Shown one piece after another: positions 7,251 through 13,072 of a stretch of DNA of 26,490 bases. Made by a program: the position numbers and the translations under genes. Numbering within the stretch: the first letter of the stretch is position 1; every line of letters starts with the position of its first letter. This stretch comes from a virus: positions 1 to 26,490 of IMG/VR virus record IMGVR_UViG_3300025128_003582, one strand, 5' to 3'. Below the pieces are notes generated by a model, which was not told where the DNA came from, did not search any database, and worked only from the letters and a program-made list of their open reading frames with translations.

Positions 7251-7966
7251 ATACTCTGATTCCAAAAATAATACATCTCTCTTGGAAAGATAAAAACTTA
7301 CTTGAGAGCGACAGTCCGTTAGTAACGGAAGGTGTTAAAAAACTTATTGAGTTGAACCCAGAGTGGGAAGTAACGATTTATGATGATGCAGAAGTAGACG
7401 ATTACTTAAAAGAGCAATTAGAACCACAGCATTATGAATTAATCAAAGATAAACACATAGTCCAGAAAACAGACCTTTGGCGTTTAGTCAAACTGTTTAT
7501 CGAAGGTGGTGTTTATATGGATATAGATCGTTTTTGTGATACTAACTTTGACAATTTGTTAGAAGAAGGGGTTAAGTGGGTCTTACCTATATGTAGAAAT
7601 TATGATTTTTCGCATGATTTTATGATGACAGCACCTAAAAACCCCGCGTATAGATATGCGGCTTCTTTGTACGTGCAAAGGTTAATAGAAGGGCACGATA
7701 ATATTTATTTTTTAGGGCCACAAACTTACATGAACGCAGTTACTAAAGCTATATGTGGCGAGATGATTGATCCCGACCCAGAGGCAGAAGTTTTTGAAAG
7801 GATTAAACAACAAGCCAGTACTAGCGGATTTATAAAAATTTACGATGAAGACCCGCCATATGATACTGTTATCTATAAAAATGGTGCGCTGAAGTTAGAT
7901 TGGGAAACAGAAAAACGTAAGCTCTACAAAGAGTTTGGACTAAAACATTGGACAGGTGACTGGTAA
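7247..7966 (+). CDS. GT32-like glycosyltransferase (DXD sugar-binding family)
   Basis: 239 residues; ATG 7247 overlaps the preceding TGA (ATGA). IPKIIHLSWKDK at 5-16 is the typical IPKIIHxxW start; NPEWEVTIYDD at 38-47; DLWRLVKLFIEGGVYMDID at 76-94, the conserved R..L...GG.YxDxD block, with D92 and D94 forming the DXD metal site; a C-terminal block ends in HWTGDW, as in the family. Predicted to add a sugar from a nucleotide sugar, acting at the cytoplasmic face. Third glycosyltransferase-type activity of the cassette and its last gene; the region then passes to lysis genes after 9 bases. Confidence 0.8.
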   Translation: MNTLIPKIIHLSWKDKNLLESDSPLVTEGVKKLIELNPEWEVTIYDDAEVDDYLKEQLEPQHYELIKDKHIVQKTDLWRLVKLFIEGGVYMDIDRFCDTNFDNLLEEGVKWVLPICRNYDFSHDFMMTAPKNPAYRYAASLYVQRLIEGHDNIYFLGPQTYMNAVTKAICGEMIDPDPEAEVFERIKQQASTSGFIKIYDEDPPYDTVIYKNGALKLDWETEKRKLYKEFGLKHWTGDW

Positions 7967-7975
7967 GTATGAGTC

Positions 7976-8170
7976 ATGGTGTTATTCATATTGATTGTAA
8001 GCATAGGAGGACAAGACGTATCACGCTCATGTGAGCAAGCCTTATGTTTTCAGGATATTAATAGATGTCTGTATTTTGCTGAAAAAATAAAACAACAACC
8101 GGACACCCCTGATATTAACGCATATTGCCAGCCAATAAATACAGACGAAGAATCGAGGTGGTACAAATGA
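7976..8170 (+). CDS. small exported Cys-rich protein
   Basis: 64 residues from ATG 7976. Residues 1-12 (MVLFILIVSIGG) are hydrophobic and short, like a minimal signal peptide or membrane anchor. Cys19, Cys24, Cys31 and Cys51 could form two disulfides after export. No Walker, lipobox or catalytic motif. I do not recognise the family. It lies between the last glycosyltransferase and the lysis genes, and overlaps the next start (ATGA, 8167-8170). A periplasmic role in lysis or host-surface change is possible but unsupported. No strong ribosome site is visible; a second ATG at 7969 is out of frame and gives only 21 codons. Confidence 0.5.
   Translation: MVLFILIVSIGGQDVSRSCEQALCFQDINRCLYFAEKIKQQPDTPDINAYCQPINTDEESRWYK
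8155..8158 (+). promoter_or_regulatory. ribosome binding site that fixes the start at 8167
   Basis: GAGG, 8 bases before ATG 8167. It supports 8167 over the longer in-frame TTG 8125, which lacks a comparable site. Confidence 0.55.
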
Positions 8171-8655
8171 TTGGTGAAGCTCTACTTGCAATAAAAGCCT
8201 TAGACTCTGCGTTTGTCGTTGTGCAAAGTGCTATCGCCAAGAAAAAAGAAGTTGAAGACATGGCGGGAGAAGTAGGCCGTTTCTTCACTGCAAAGAAAAA
8301 AGTCGAGGAGCATATAGCTAAAGCTCGACAGGCAGGTAACGATGATTTGATGGTAGGCTCTGCGTTAGAAGAAGCCATCACCATTGACCAACAGCAGGAA
8401 CGTATTGAGAAGATGATGGATAAAATACGCGATCATTATTCGCGTAAAGGTCAAACGCACAGATGGGTAAAGATTAAGGCAGAGGCAGCTAAAATTGAGA
8501 AAAAACGAGAAGTTAAAAGGAAACAAAAAGCTGCGGCTCAAAGAGAAGAAGATGTGTTAGTTAGACAACTAGCAACAGTGTTTGCATGTGTAGTAGGGGC
8601 GGTTATTTTTATCTTTGGTGCAATATTTTTAATTTTTGGGATAGGTGGCGAGTAA
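8167..8655 (+). CDS. C-tail-anchored helical phage protein, lysis region
   Basis: 162 residues from ATG 8167 (GAGG at 8155-8158; overlaps the previous TGA). An in-frame TTG at 8125 would add 14 residues but has no good ribosome site. N-terminal MIGEALLAIKALDSAF and KKKEVEDMAGEVGRFFTAKKKVEEHIAKA recall a conserved protein family found in many marine phages, often near lysis genes. Residues 100-130 are strongly basic, probably coiled-coil or cytoplasmic. Residues 134-158 (QLATVFACVVGAVIFIFGAI and on) form a single membrane span at the C-terminus. Its position before a lipase and a holin suggests a lysis-related membrane protein. The C-terminal anchor differs from an i-spanin, which is N-terminally anchored, so I do not call it one. 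Confidence 0.6.
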   Translation: MIGEALLAIKALDSAFVVVQSAIAKKKEVEDMAGEVGRFFTAKKKVEEHIAKARQAGNDDLMVGSALEEAITIDQQQERIEKMMDKIRDHYSRKGQTHRWVKIKAEAAKIEKKREVKRKQKAAAQREEDVLVRQLATVFACVVGAVIFIFGAIFLIFGIGGE

Positions 8656-9395
8656 TGAAACTAGACCCCGTTTTACTTAATATGGCGTGTAGTTGGGCGA
8701 TGAAAGCCTACAATGATGAGAACAAAGATTCTATAAAGATAGAAAGTAAACTTACTTCTACTACAGTCTATGTAGCAAAACGTAAATCCATAGACATCAT
8801 AGCGTTTCGTGGGACGCAACAGGGGCGTGATTGGCTTACCGATGCGTTAGTAGTCCCAGTACCTTACGTAGGTAGGTTGTGCCACGGCGGGTTTACCGCA
8901 GCTCATGCCTCTGTTTGGGGTAAAGTCAAGAAGCACCTAGATATGAAGAAGCGCACTTTAATATGTGGGCACAGTCTTGGTGGAGCGTTAGCAGAGCTAA
9001 CTGCGGCTAAATTGTGGAAAAAACACCCTAATATTAATCTGGTAACTTTTGGTAAACCTAATGTGTTCTTCAAAGGATTCAAGCGTCCTATGGAACTGGA
9101 TAACCAGATTTCTTGTGTGCAAGGTTCAGATATGGTGGCACGCATACCACGTCTTTGTTATGGCCCCTCTAGGTCGCAGACTATGCTGTACTTTGCTAAT
9201 TCCATGCAAGATTACATAAACCCTTCAAAAGAAGTTAGGAAGGAAGACAAAAGCCTGAAAGATGCTATTTCTGACCATTTTATGGAAGGGTATAAAGAAC
9301 GACTAGGGATATTTTTAGATGCCCAAGACAAGATACTTAACCCAGAAGAAATGAAAGAACTTAACAAAATGATTGACGAGGTTGAAAATGCTTAG
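8655..9395 (+). CDS. class 3 lipase (alpha/beta hydrolase)
   Basis: 246 residues from ATG 8655 (TAATG overlap with the previous stop); a longer in-frame GTG form (8586) would run through the upstream protein and is unlikely. Signature Lipase_3 features: FRGTQQGRDWLTDA at 51-64, HGGF at 77-80, nucleophile elbow GHSLGG with Ser107, TFGKP at 131-135, and then GSDMVARIP with Asp159; His208 in SDHFMEGY is in the right place for the third catalytic residue. Acts on ester bonds of lipids. No signal peptide is seen, so it would work in the cytoplasm unless released at lysis. Placed among membrane/lysis genes, so a role in breaking membranes at lysis is plausible; the ecological substrate is unknown. 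Confidence 0.8.
   Translation: MKLDPVLLNMACSWAMKAYNDENKDSIKIESKLTSTTVYVAKRKSIDIIAFRGTQQGRDWLTDALVVPVPYVGRLCHGGFTAAHASVWGKVKKHLDMKKRTLICGHSLGGALAELTAAKLWKKHPNINLVTFGKPNVFFKGFKRPMELDNQISCVQGSDMVARIPRLCYGPSRSQTMLYFANSMQDYINPSKEVRKEDKSLKDAISDHFMEGYKERLGIFLDAQDKILNPEEMKELNKMIDEVENA
9378..9381 (+). promoter_or_regulatory. ribosome binding site that fixes the start at 9388
   Basis: GAGG, 6 bases before ATG 9388 and still inside the lipase gene. Supports the short lipoprotein form over the in-frame TTG 9373. Confidence 0.55.
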
Positions 9396-9597
9396 AATCG
9401 CTGCGTTATGTGTACTAATGGCGGGATGCTCTGTATCCGAGGAAATGATAGCCAACAAGGAATTATACTGCTCCGGTGTCTACAAAGGCATACGGGCTGT
9501 AGGGCGTGTCACTACTGAGGTTACGACAGGCATCCGAATCCCAGACGTTTGTGATACGATTGACGAGATCGTGGAGGAAGACTCCACGGGAAAGTAA
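9388..9597 (+). CDS. small lipoprotein of the lysis cassette
   Basis: 69 residues from ATG 9388, overlapping the lipase stop by 8 bases. Starts MLRIAALCVLMAGCSVS: a short hydrophobic signal ending in a lipobox-like MAGC, so Cys14 would be lipidated after signal peptidase II cleavage. Mature part about 55 residues, with Cys at 28 and 55, no proline-rich region, so unlike typical Rz1. In position it matches the outer-membrane spanin component, but no clear inner-membrane partner with an N-terminal anchor lies beside it. Could be a divergent o-spanin or another surface lipoprotein. A strong hairpin overlaps its 3' end (9570-9588). Confidence 0.6.
   Translation: MLRIAALCVLMAGCSVSEEMIANKELYCSGVYKGIRAVGRVTTEVTTGIRIPDVCDTIDEIVEEDSTGK
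9570..9588 (+). other. 7-bp perfect stem-loop at the end of the lipoprotein gene
   Basis: CGTGGAG (9570-9576), loop GAAGA, CTCCACG (9582-9588). It ends 6 bases before the stop codon (9595-9597). There is no run of T after it, so a Rho-independent terminator is not supported. It could still slow ribosomes or RNA decay, and its place before the only sizeable gap in the + strand cluster makes a regulatory role worth noting. Confidence 0.45.
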
Positions 9598-9611
9598 TTA
9601 ACGAACTAGAG

Positions 9612-9627
9612 GCACTTATAAAAGTGT
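9612..9627 (+). other. short inverted repeat before the holin start
   Basis: CACTT (9613-9617), loop ATAA, AAGTG (9622-9626), with a possible G-T pair extending it. It lies in the 43-base gap before ATG 9641. The holin start has no clear Shine-Dalgarno, so this hairpin may affect translation. Five base pairs can arise by chance. Confidence 0.3.
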
Positions 9628-9640
9628 ATTTGCTAATACA

Positions 9641-10108
9641 ATGAAATTCGGTGGACTACTCAAATCTCTTGCCCCTACTATAGCCAGTGCAGCAGGTGGG
9701 CCTATGGCGGGTATGGCAGTCAAAATGGCTGCACAAAAACTAGGCGTACCCGAAGCTACTGCTAACGAAATAGAAGACTTAATCGAGCGAGAACCAGAAA
9801 AAGCGGTGCTTCTCAAGGAAGCAGACAATGACTTTAAAGACCGTATCCGAGAAATGGAAATTGATCTGGAGTCATTTAAAACCGAAGTAGAAGACAGGCA
9901 ACACGCGAGAGAAACTTTCAAAAACGATTGGACACCAAAAGTGTTTGGGATATTGGCGTTACTGTTATACGGAGCCTATGTAATGGCTGTAACTATTATG
10001 CCCCACGATCAGAATGACGAGACTATTATCTCACTGGTGTTAGGCCAATTAAGCGGTATTTTGGGGACTATGGCAGCTTTTTGGTTCTCTGGGTCTAGTA
10101 CGAAATGA
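9641..10108 (+). CDS. phage holin (3TM/GTA-type holin family)
   Basis: 155 residues from ATG 9641. Long helical cytoplasmic-type N-terminus (1-95) with SAAGGPMAGMAV, acidic and basic helices through EDRQHARETFKNDWTPKV; then TM at about 101-120 (VFGILALLLYGAYVMAVTIM) and TM at 129-149 (IISLVLGQLSGILGTMAAFW), ending in FSGSST. The ARxxFKxDWTP then TM-TM-FxFGSS pattern is that of a holin family often placed directly before lysozymes. Forms membrane lesions that release the endolysin. Its stop overlaps the lysozyme start (ATGA). No Shine-Dalgarno is evident before ATG 9641, unlike nearly all neighbours; low translation may set lysis timing. Confidence 0.8.
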   Translation: MKFGGLLKSLAPTIASAAGGPMAGMAVKMAAQKLGVPEATANEIEDLIEREPEKAVLLKEADNDFKDRIREMEIDLESFKTEVEDRQHARETFKNDWTPKVFGILALLLYGAYVMAVTIMPHDQNDETIISLVLGQLSGILGTMAAFWFSGSSTK

Positions 10109-10539
10109 GTAACATGAAAAAGTTAATCGCCATGTTAAAGCGCCATGAGGGTGTGGAAACTCATGCTTATGAGTGTTCTGAAGGAAAGATTACTGTTGGG
10201 GTAGGTAGGAATATCGACCAACGGGGCGGCATGGGTTTGTCTGAAGATGAAGTAGAATATTTGCTTGAGAACGATATTGAACGTGTTATCAAGGAGTTAG
10301 CAGAAGAGTACGCTTGGTTTAATGCGTTAGACGATGTACGTAAAGATGCAATGATTGATATTAGCTTTAATCTTGGAGCAACAAGATTGAGAGGTTTTAA
10401 ACGTGCTCTGGCTGCTATGGAAGAGGGGAACTACAAGGTAGCTGCTACTGAGTTCCTAGACTCACGTTGGGCTAAACAAGTAGGTGGTAGAGCGTTAGAG
10501 CTTACTGACTTAATTAAAACAGGCGAGTATGTAGAGTAA
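10105..10539 (+). CDS. GH24 (T4-type) lysozyme, endolysin
   Basis: 144 residues; ATG 10105 overlaps the holin stop (a second ATG at 10114 is possible). Hydrolyses the N-acetylmuramic acid to N-acetylglucosamine bond of peptidoglycan. RHEGVETHAY and then ECSEGKITVGVGR place catalytic Glu15 and Thr30 at the spacing of T4 lysozyme Glu11 and Thr26. The intervening position that is Asp20 in T4 is Cys24 here. This matches the E-8-[D/C]-5-T variant known among phage lysozymes, and Cys is compatible with activity. Later, FNLGATRLRGFKRALAAM and SRWAKQVGGRALELTDLI fit the GH24 C-terminal lobe. No signal peptide, so export depends on the holin. Confidence 0.9.
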   Translation: MSNMKKLIAMLKRHEGVETHAYECSEGKITVGVGRNIDQRGGMGLSEDEVEYLLENDIERVIKELAEEYAWFNALDDVRKDAMIDISFNLGATRLRGFKRALAAMEEGNYKVAATEFLDSRWAKQVGGRALELTDLIKTGEYVE

Positions 10540-12428
10540 TGCCTTACAAAAAAGTACAGTTTAAAGCAGGAGTAGACCGAGAAAACACCCGTTATGCGGC
10601 TGAAGGTTCTTGGTACGAAACTGAAAAGGTGCGGTTTAGAAGGGGATTGCCCCAAAAGATAGGTGGTTGGGAGCGATTGTCTGCTAATACTTATCTAGGA
10701 GTAGCACGTTCTTTGCATAACTGGGCTACTTTGAGTCTTCAGAATCTTGTTTCTGTAGGTACTAACCTTAAGTATTATATTGAAAGAGGCGGTGCTTATA
10801 ACGACATTACCCCTATTAGAGCTACCACAGCGGCAGGAGATGTTACTTTTGCGGCTGTAAACGGCGATGCAACTATTACTGTTACGGATACTGCACATGG
10901 AGCGGTTGTTAACGATTTTGTTACTTTTAGCGGTGCTGCTACTCTGGGTGGAAATATTACGGCTGCTGTATTAAACCAAGAGTATCAGATAGCAACTAAA
11001 GTAAATGACAATTCCTACACCATAGAAGCTAAAGATACCTCTGGTAGTACAGTTACTGCTTCTGCGGGAGACTCAGGTAATGGAGGGTCTAGTACTGTAG
11101 GTACTTATCAGATTAATACTGGAAACGAAATAGAAGTTCCGTTTACTGGTTGGGGTGCAGGTACATGGAGTTCAGGTACATGGGGTACAGGTGGCACTAC
11201 CCTTGCTGGAATGCGCCTTTGGAGTCAAGCTAACTTTGGGGAAGACTTGTTCTTTGTCCATAGAAACGGTGCTTTATATTACTGGGATGCAAGCAGTGGT
11301 GTTACCACAAGGGGAGTGTTGGTAAGTTCTCTAGGAGGTGCAGCGCAAGTGCCCACTGTGGCTAATATTGGCTTTGTATCAGATGTATTCAGGTTTGCCT
11401 TTTGTTTTGGTGTAAATGCTGTAGGTAGTTCTACTTTAGACCCTATGCTTTTACGGTGGTCTGACCAAGAAGACATTGCTGATTGGAATCCTACTGCTAC
11501 TAATCAAGCGGGAAGTCTTAGTCTTTCTGAAGGCACAGAAATCATTCAGGCTGTACAAGCACGTCAAGAAATATTGGTATGGACTGATTCAGCTATGTAC
11601 GGCCTACAGTATCTAGGTGCGCCTGTGGTGTGGGGTGCGACCTTACTGGGGTCTAACATTACCATAGCCAGCCCTAATGCAGCCGTTTATTCCAATAATA
11701 TCGCCTACTGGATGGGTACAAGTAAGTTCTATTACTACGACGGTACAGTTAAAACATTGCCTTGTTCGGTACGTAGTTATGTATTTGACGATTTTAACAG
11801 TGAGCAAGCGGAACAAATTGTTTGCGGGTCAAACGAAGAGTTTGATGAGATATGGTGGTTTTACTGCTCCTCTGGGGTGACTCGTAATGACCGTTATGTT
11901 GTGTATAACTATGTGGAAAACATCTGGTATTACGGCACGTTATCACGTTCAGCGTGGATGGACTCCGACTTACGGGATTTCCCAATGGCTGCTACGTTTG
12001 ATGGCAAGTTAATCAACCAAGAGAAAGGCGTGGATGATAACGAAACAGGTACTCCAGCAGCTATAACAGCCAGTATTACCTCTTCCCAGTTTGATTTGGA
12101 TGACGGTGACAGATTTATGTTAATAAACAAGATGTTACCTGACTTGACCTTTGAAGGTTCTACCACAGGTTCTCCCAGTGCCACGGTTAGTTTACTACCG
12201 TTACAGGATTCTGGGTCTGGCTATTATAGCCCTGCTTCAGTAGGGGGTAGCGACAGTGCGGCTGTTACCCGTACAGCTACAACACCGATAGAGGCTTTTA
12301 CTGGCATAGTGGATACACGAGTACGGGGTAGGCAAATGTCGTTTAAGCTAGAGTCTACGGCGGCTGGGGTTACTTGGAAGCTAGGTATACCACGTTTAGA
12401 AATGCGTCCTGATGGTAGGAGGGGCTAG
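10539..12428 (+). CDS. large tail/hub-like virion protein
   Basis: 629 residues; ATG 10539 overlaps the lysozyme stop (TAATG). N-terminal KAGVDRENTRYAAEGSWYETEKVRFRRG then LPQKIGGWERL is the opening of a common virion protein of podovirus-like marine phages, reminiscent of the tail hub or DNA-stabilisation class. Residues about 118-155 (AHGAVVNDFVTFSGAATL, then YQI and YTI) form a small inserted beta domain also found in other phage proteins; near 205-220 lies a GWGAGTWSSGTWGTGG stretch. The remaining 400 residues are beta-rich with many Trp/Tyr (blade-like VWTDSAMYGLQYLG, AYWMGTSKFYYYDG). No enzyme motif. The assignment to the tail hub is family resemblance; exact position unproved. Confidence 0.65.
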   Translation: MPYKKVQFKAGVDRENTRYAAEGSWYETEKVRFRRGLPQKIGGWERLSANTYLGVARSLHNWATLSLQNLVSVGTNLKYYIERGGAYNDITPIRATTAAGDVTFAAVNGDATITVTDTAHGAVVNDFVTFSGAATLGGNITAAVLNQEYQIATKVNDNSYTIEAKDTSGSTVTASAGDSGNGGSSTVGTYQINTGNEIEVPFTGWGAGTWSSGTWGTGGTTLAGMRLWSQANFGEDLFFVHRNGALYYWDASSGVTTRGVLVSSLGGAAQVPTVANIGFVSDVFRFAFCFGVNAVGSSTLDPMLLRWSDQEDIADWNPTATNQAGSLSLSEGTEIIQAVQARQEILVWTDSAMYGLQYLGAPVVWGATLLGSNITIASPNAAVYSNNIAYWMGTSKFYYYDGTVKTLPCSVRSYVFDDFNSEQAEQIVCGSNEEFDEIWWFYCSSGVTRNDRYVVYNYVENIWYYGTLSRSAWMDSDLRDFPMAATFDGKLINQEKGVDDNETGTPAAITASITSSQFDLDDGDRFMLINKMLPDLTFEGSTTGSPSATVSLLPLQDSGSGYYSPASVGGSDSAAVTRTATTPIEAFTGIVDTRVRGRQMSFKLESTAAGVTWKLGIPRLEMRPDGRRG

Positions 12429-13066
12429 TGGCTAACGACCTTATAAATCAGGTTACTAACCCAGCTCTCCCCGTTGCTCCAAGGGGAACCTCTCTAAGCA
12501 CTTACCTAGATGATTTAAACAACATTTTACGTTTGTTTTTCAATGGCCTAACAAATACTGTAAACTTGTTGTCTGGAGATTACGGGGGCCGTTTTATTAG
12601 CACCCCCAATGGTAAGTTTTTCTCCACAGTCGATCAAAATGCAGGGTCTACGGGTACTGCATACGCCATACAGTTTGAAAACACGTATCTTGGCGAAGCC
12701 ATGAGCGTAGCGTCTAACACCCGAATAACCCCAACCTATTCAGGGGTTTACAACTTTGAAGTGTCAGCTCAGTTAACCAGTAGTTCAGCCGCCGCTAAAA
12801 CAGTTGACGTTTGGATAAAAAGAAGTGGTACGGATGTTACTAATACTGCCAAACAGCATGTGTTATCTGGGTCAGGCAGTATAGATGCAATTAACTATAA
12901 CTTTACGATTGATGTGCAAGCAGGGCAATACATAGAGATTATGTGGGCAACTAGTGATACAGATGTAAGCCTTAACCATCAGGCCGCTTCAAGCCCAAGA
13001 CCTGTAGTACCATCAGCGATTGTGAGTGCGTTTCTAATTTCAGCACTCCCAGAAACTTTACCGTAG
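12428..13066 (+). CDS. virion protein with C1q/TNF-like jelly-roll domain
   Basis: 212 residues from GTG 12428 (TAGTG overlap with the previous stop). A helical N-terminus (YLDDLNNILRLFFNGLTNTVN) is followed from about residue 55 by a beta-sandwich pattern: FFSTVDQNAGSTGTAYAIQF, SNTRITPTYSGVYNFEVSAQL, TVDVWIKRSGTDV, then INYNFTIDVQAGQYIEIMW and SAIVSAFLI at the end. This strand order is that of C1q/TNF-like or head-fibre jelly rolls found in phage structural proteins. Probably a trimeric decoration or fibre-tip protein; ligand unknown. Confidence 0.55.
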   Translation: MANDLINQVTNPALPVAPRGTSLSTYLDDLNNILRLFFNGLTNTVNLLSGDYGGRFISTPNGKFFSTVDQNAGSTGTAYAIQFENTYLGEAMSVASNTRITPTYSGVYNFEVSAQLTSSSAAAKTVDVWIKRSGTDVTNTAKQHVLSGSGSIDAINYNFTIDVQAGQYIEIMWATSDTDVSLNHQAASSPRPVVPSAIVSAFLISALPETLP

Positions 13067-13072
13067 GTAGAT

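Noticed and set aside
8125-8166. Longer start (TTG) for the C-tail-anchored protein
   Set aside because: No good ribosome site; ATG 8167 has GAGG at 8 bases and ATGA coupling.
8586-8654. Longer start (GTG) for the lipase
   Set aside because: Would overlap the membrane span coding region of the upstream gene; ATG 8655 gives TAATG coupling and the usual lipase start.
8167-8655. i-spanin (Rz) assignment
   Set aside because: The membrane span is at the C-terminus; Rz proteins are anchored at the N-terminus.
9373-9387. Longer start (TTG) for the lipoprotein
   Set aside because: Adds charged residues before the signal peptide; ATG 9388 gives a normal lipoprotein start with GAGG upstream.
9570-9588. 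Rho-independent terminator
   Set aside because: Stem is good but no T-run follows and the holin gene lies just downstream.
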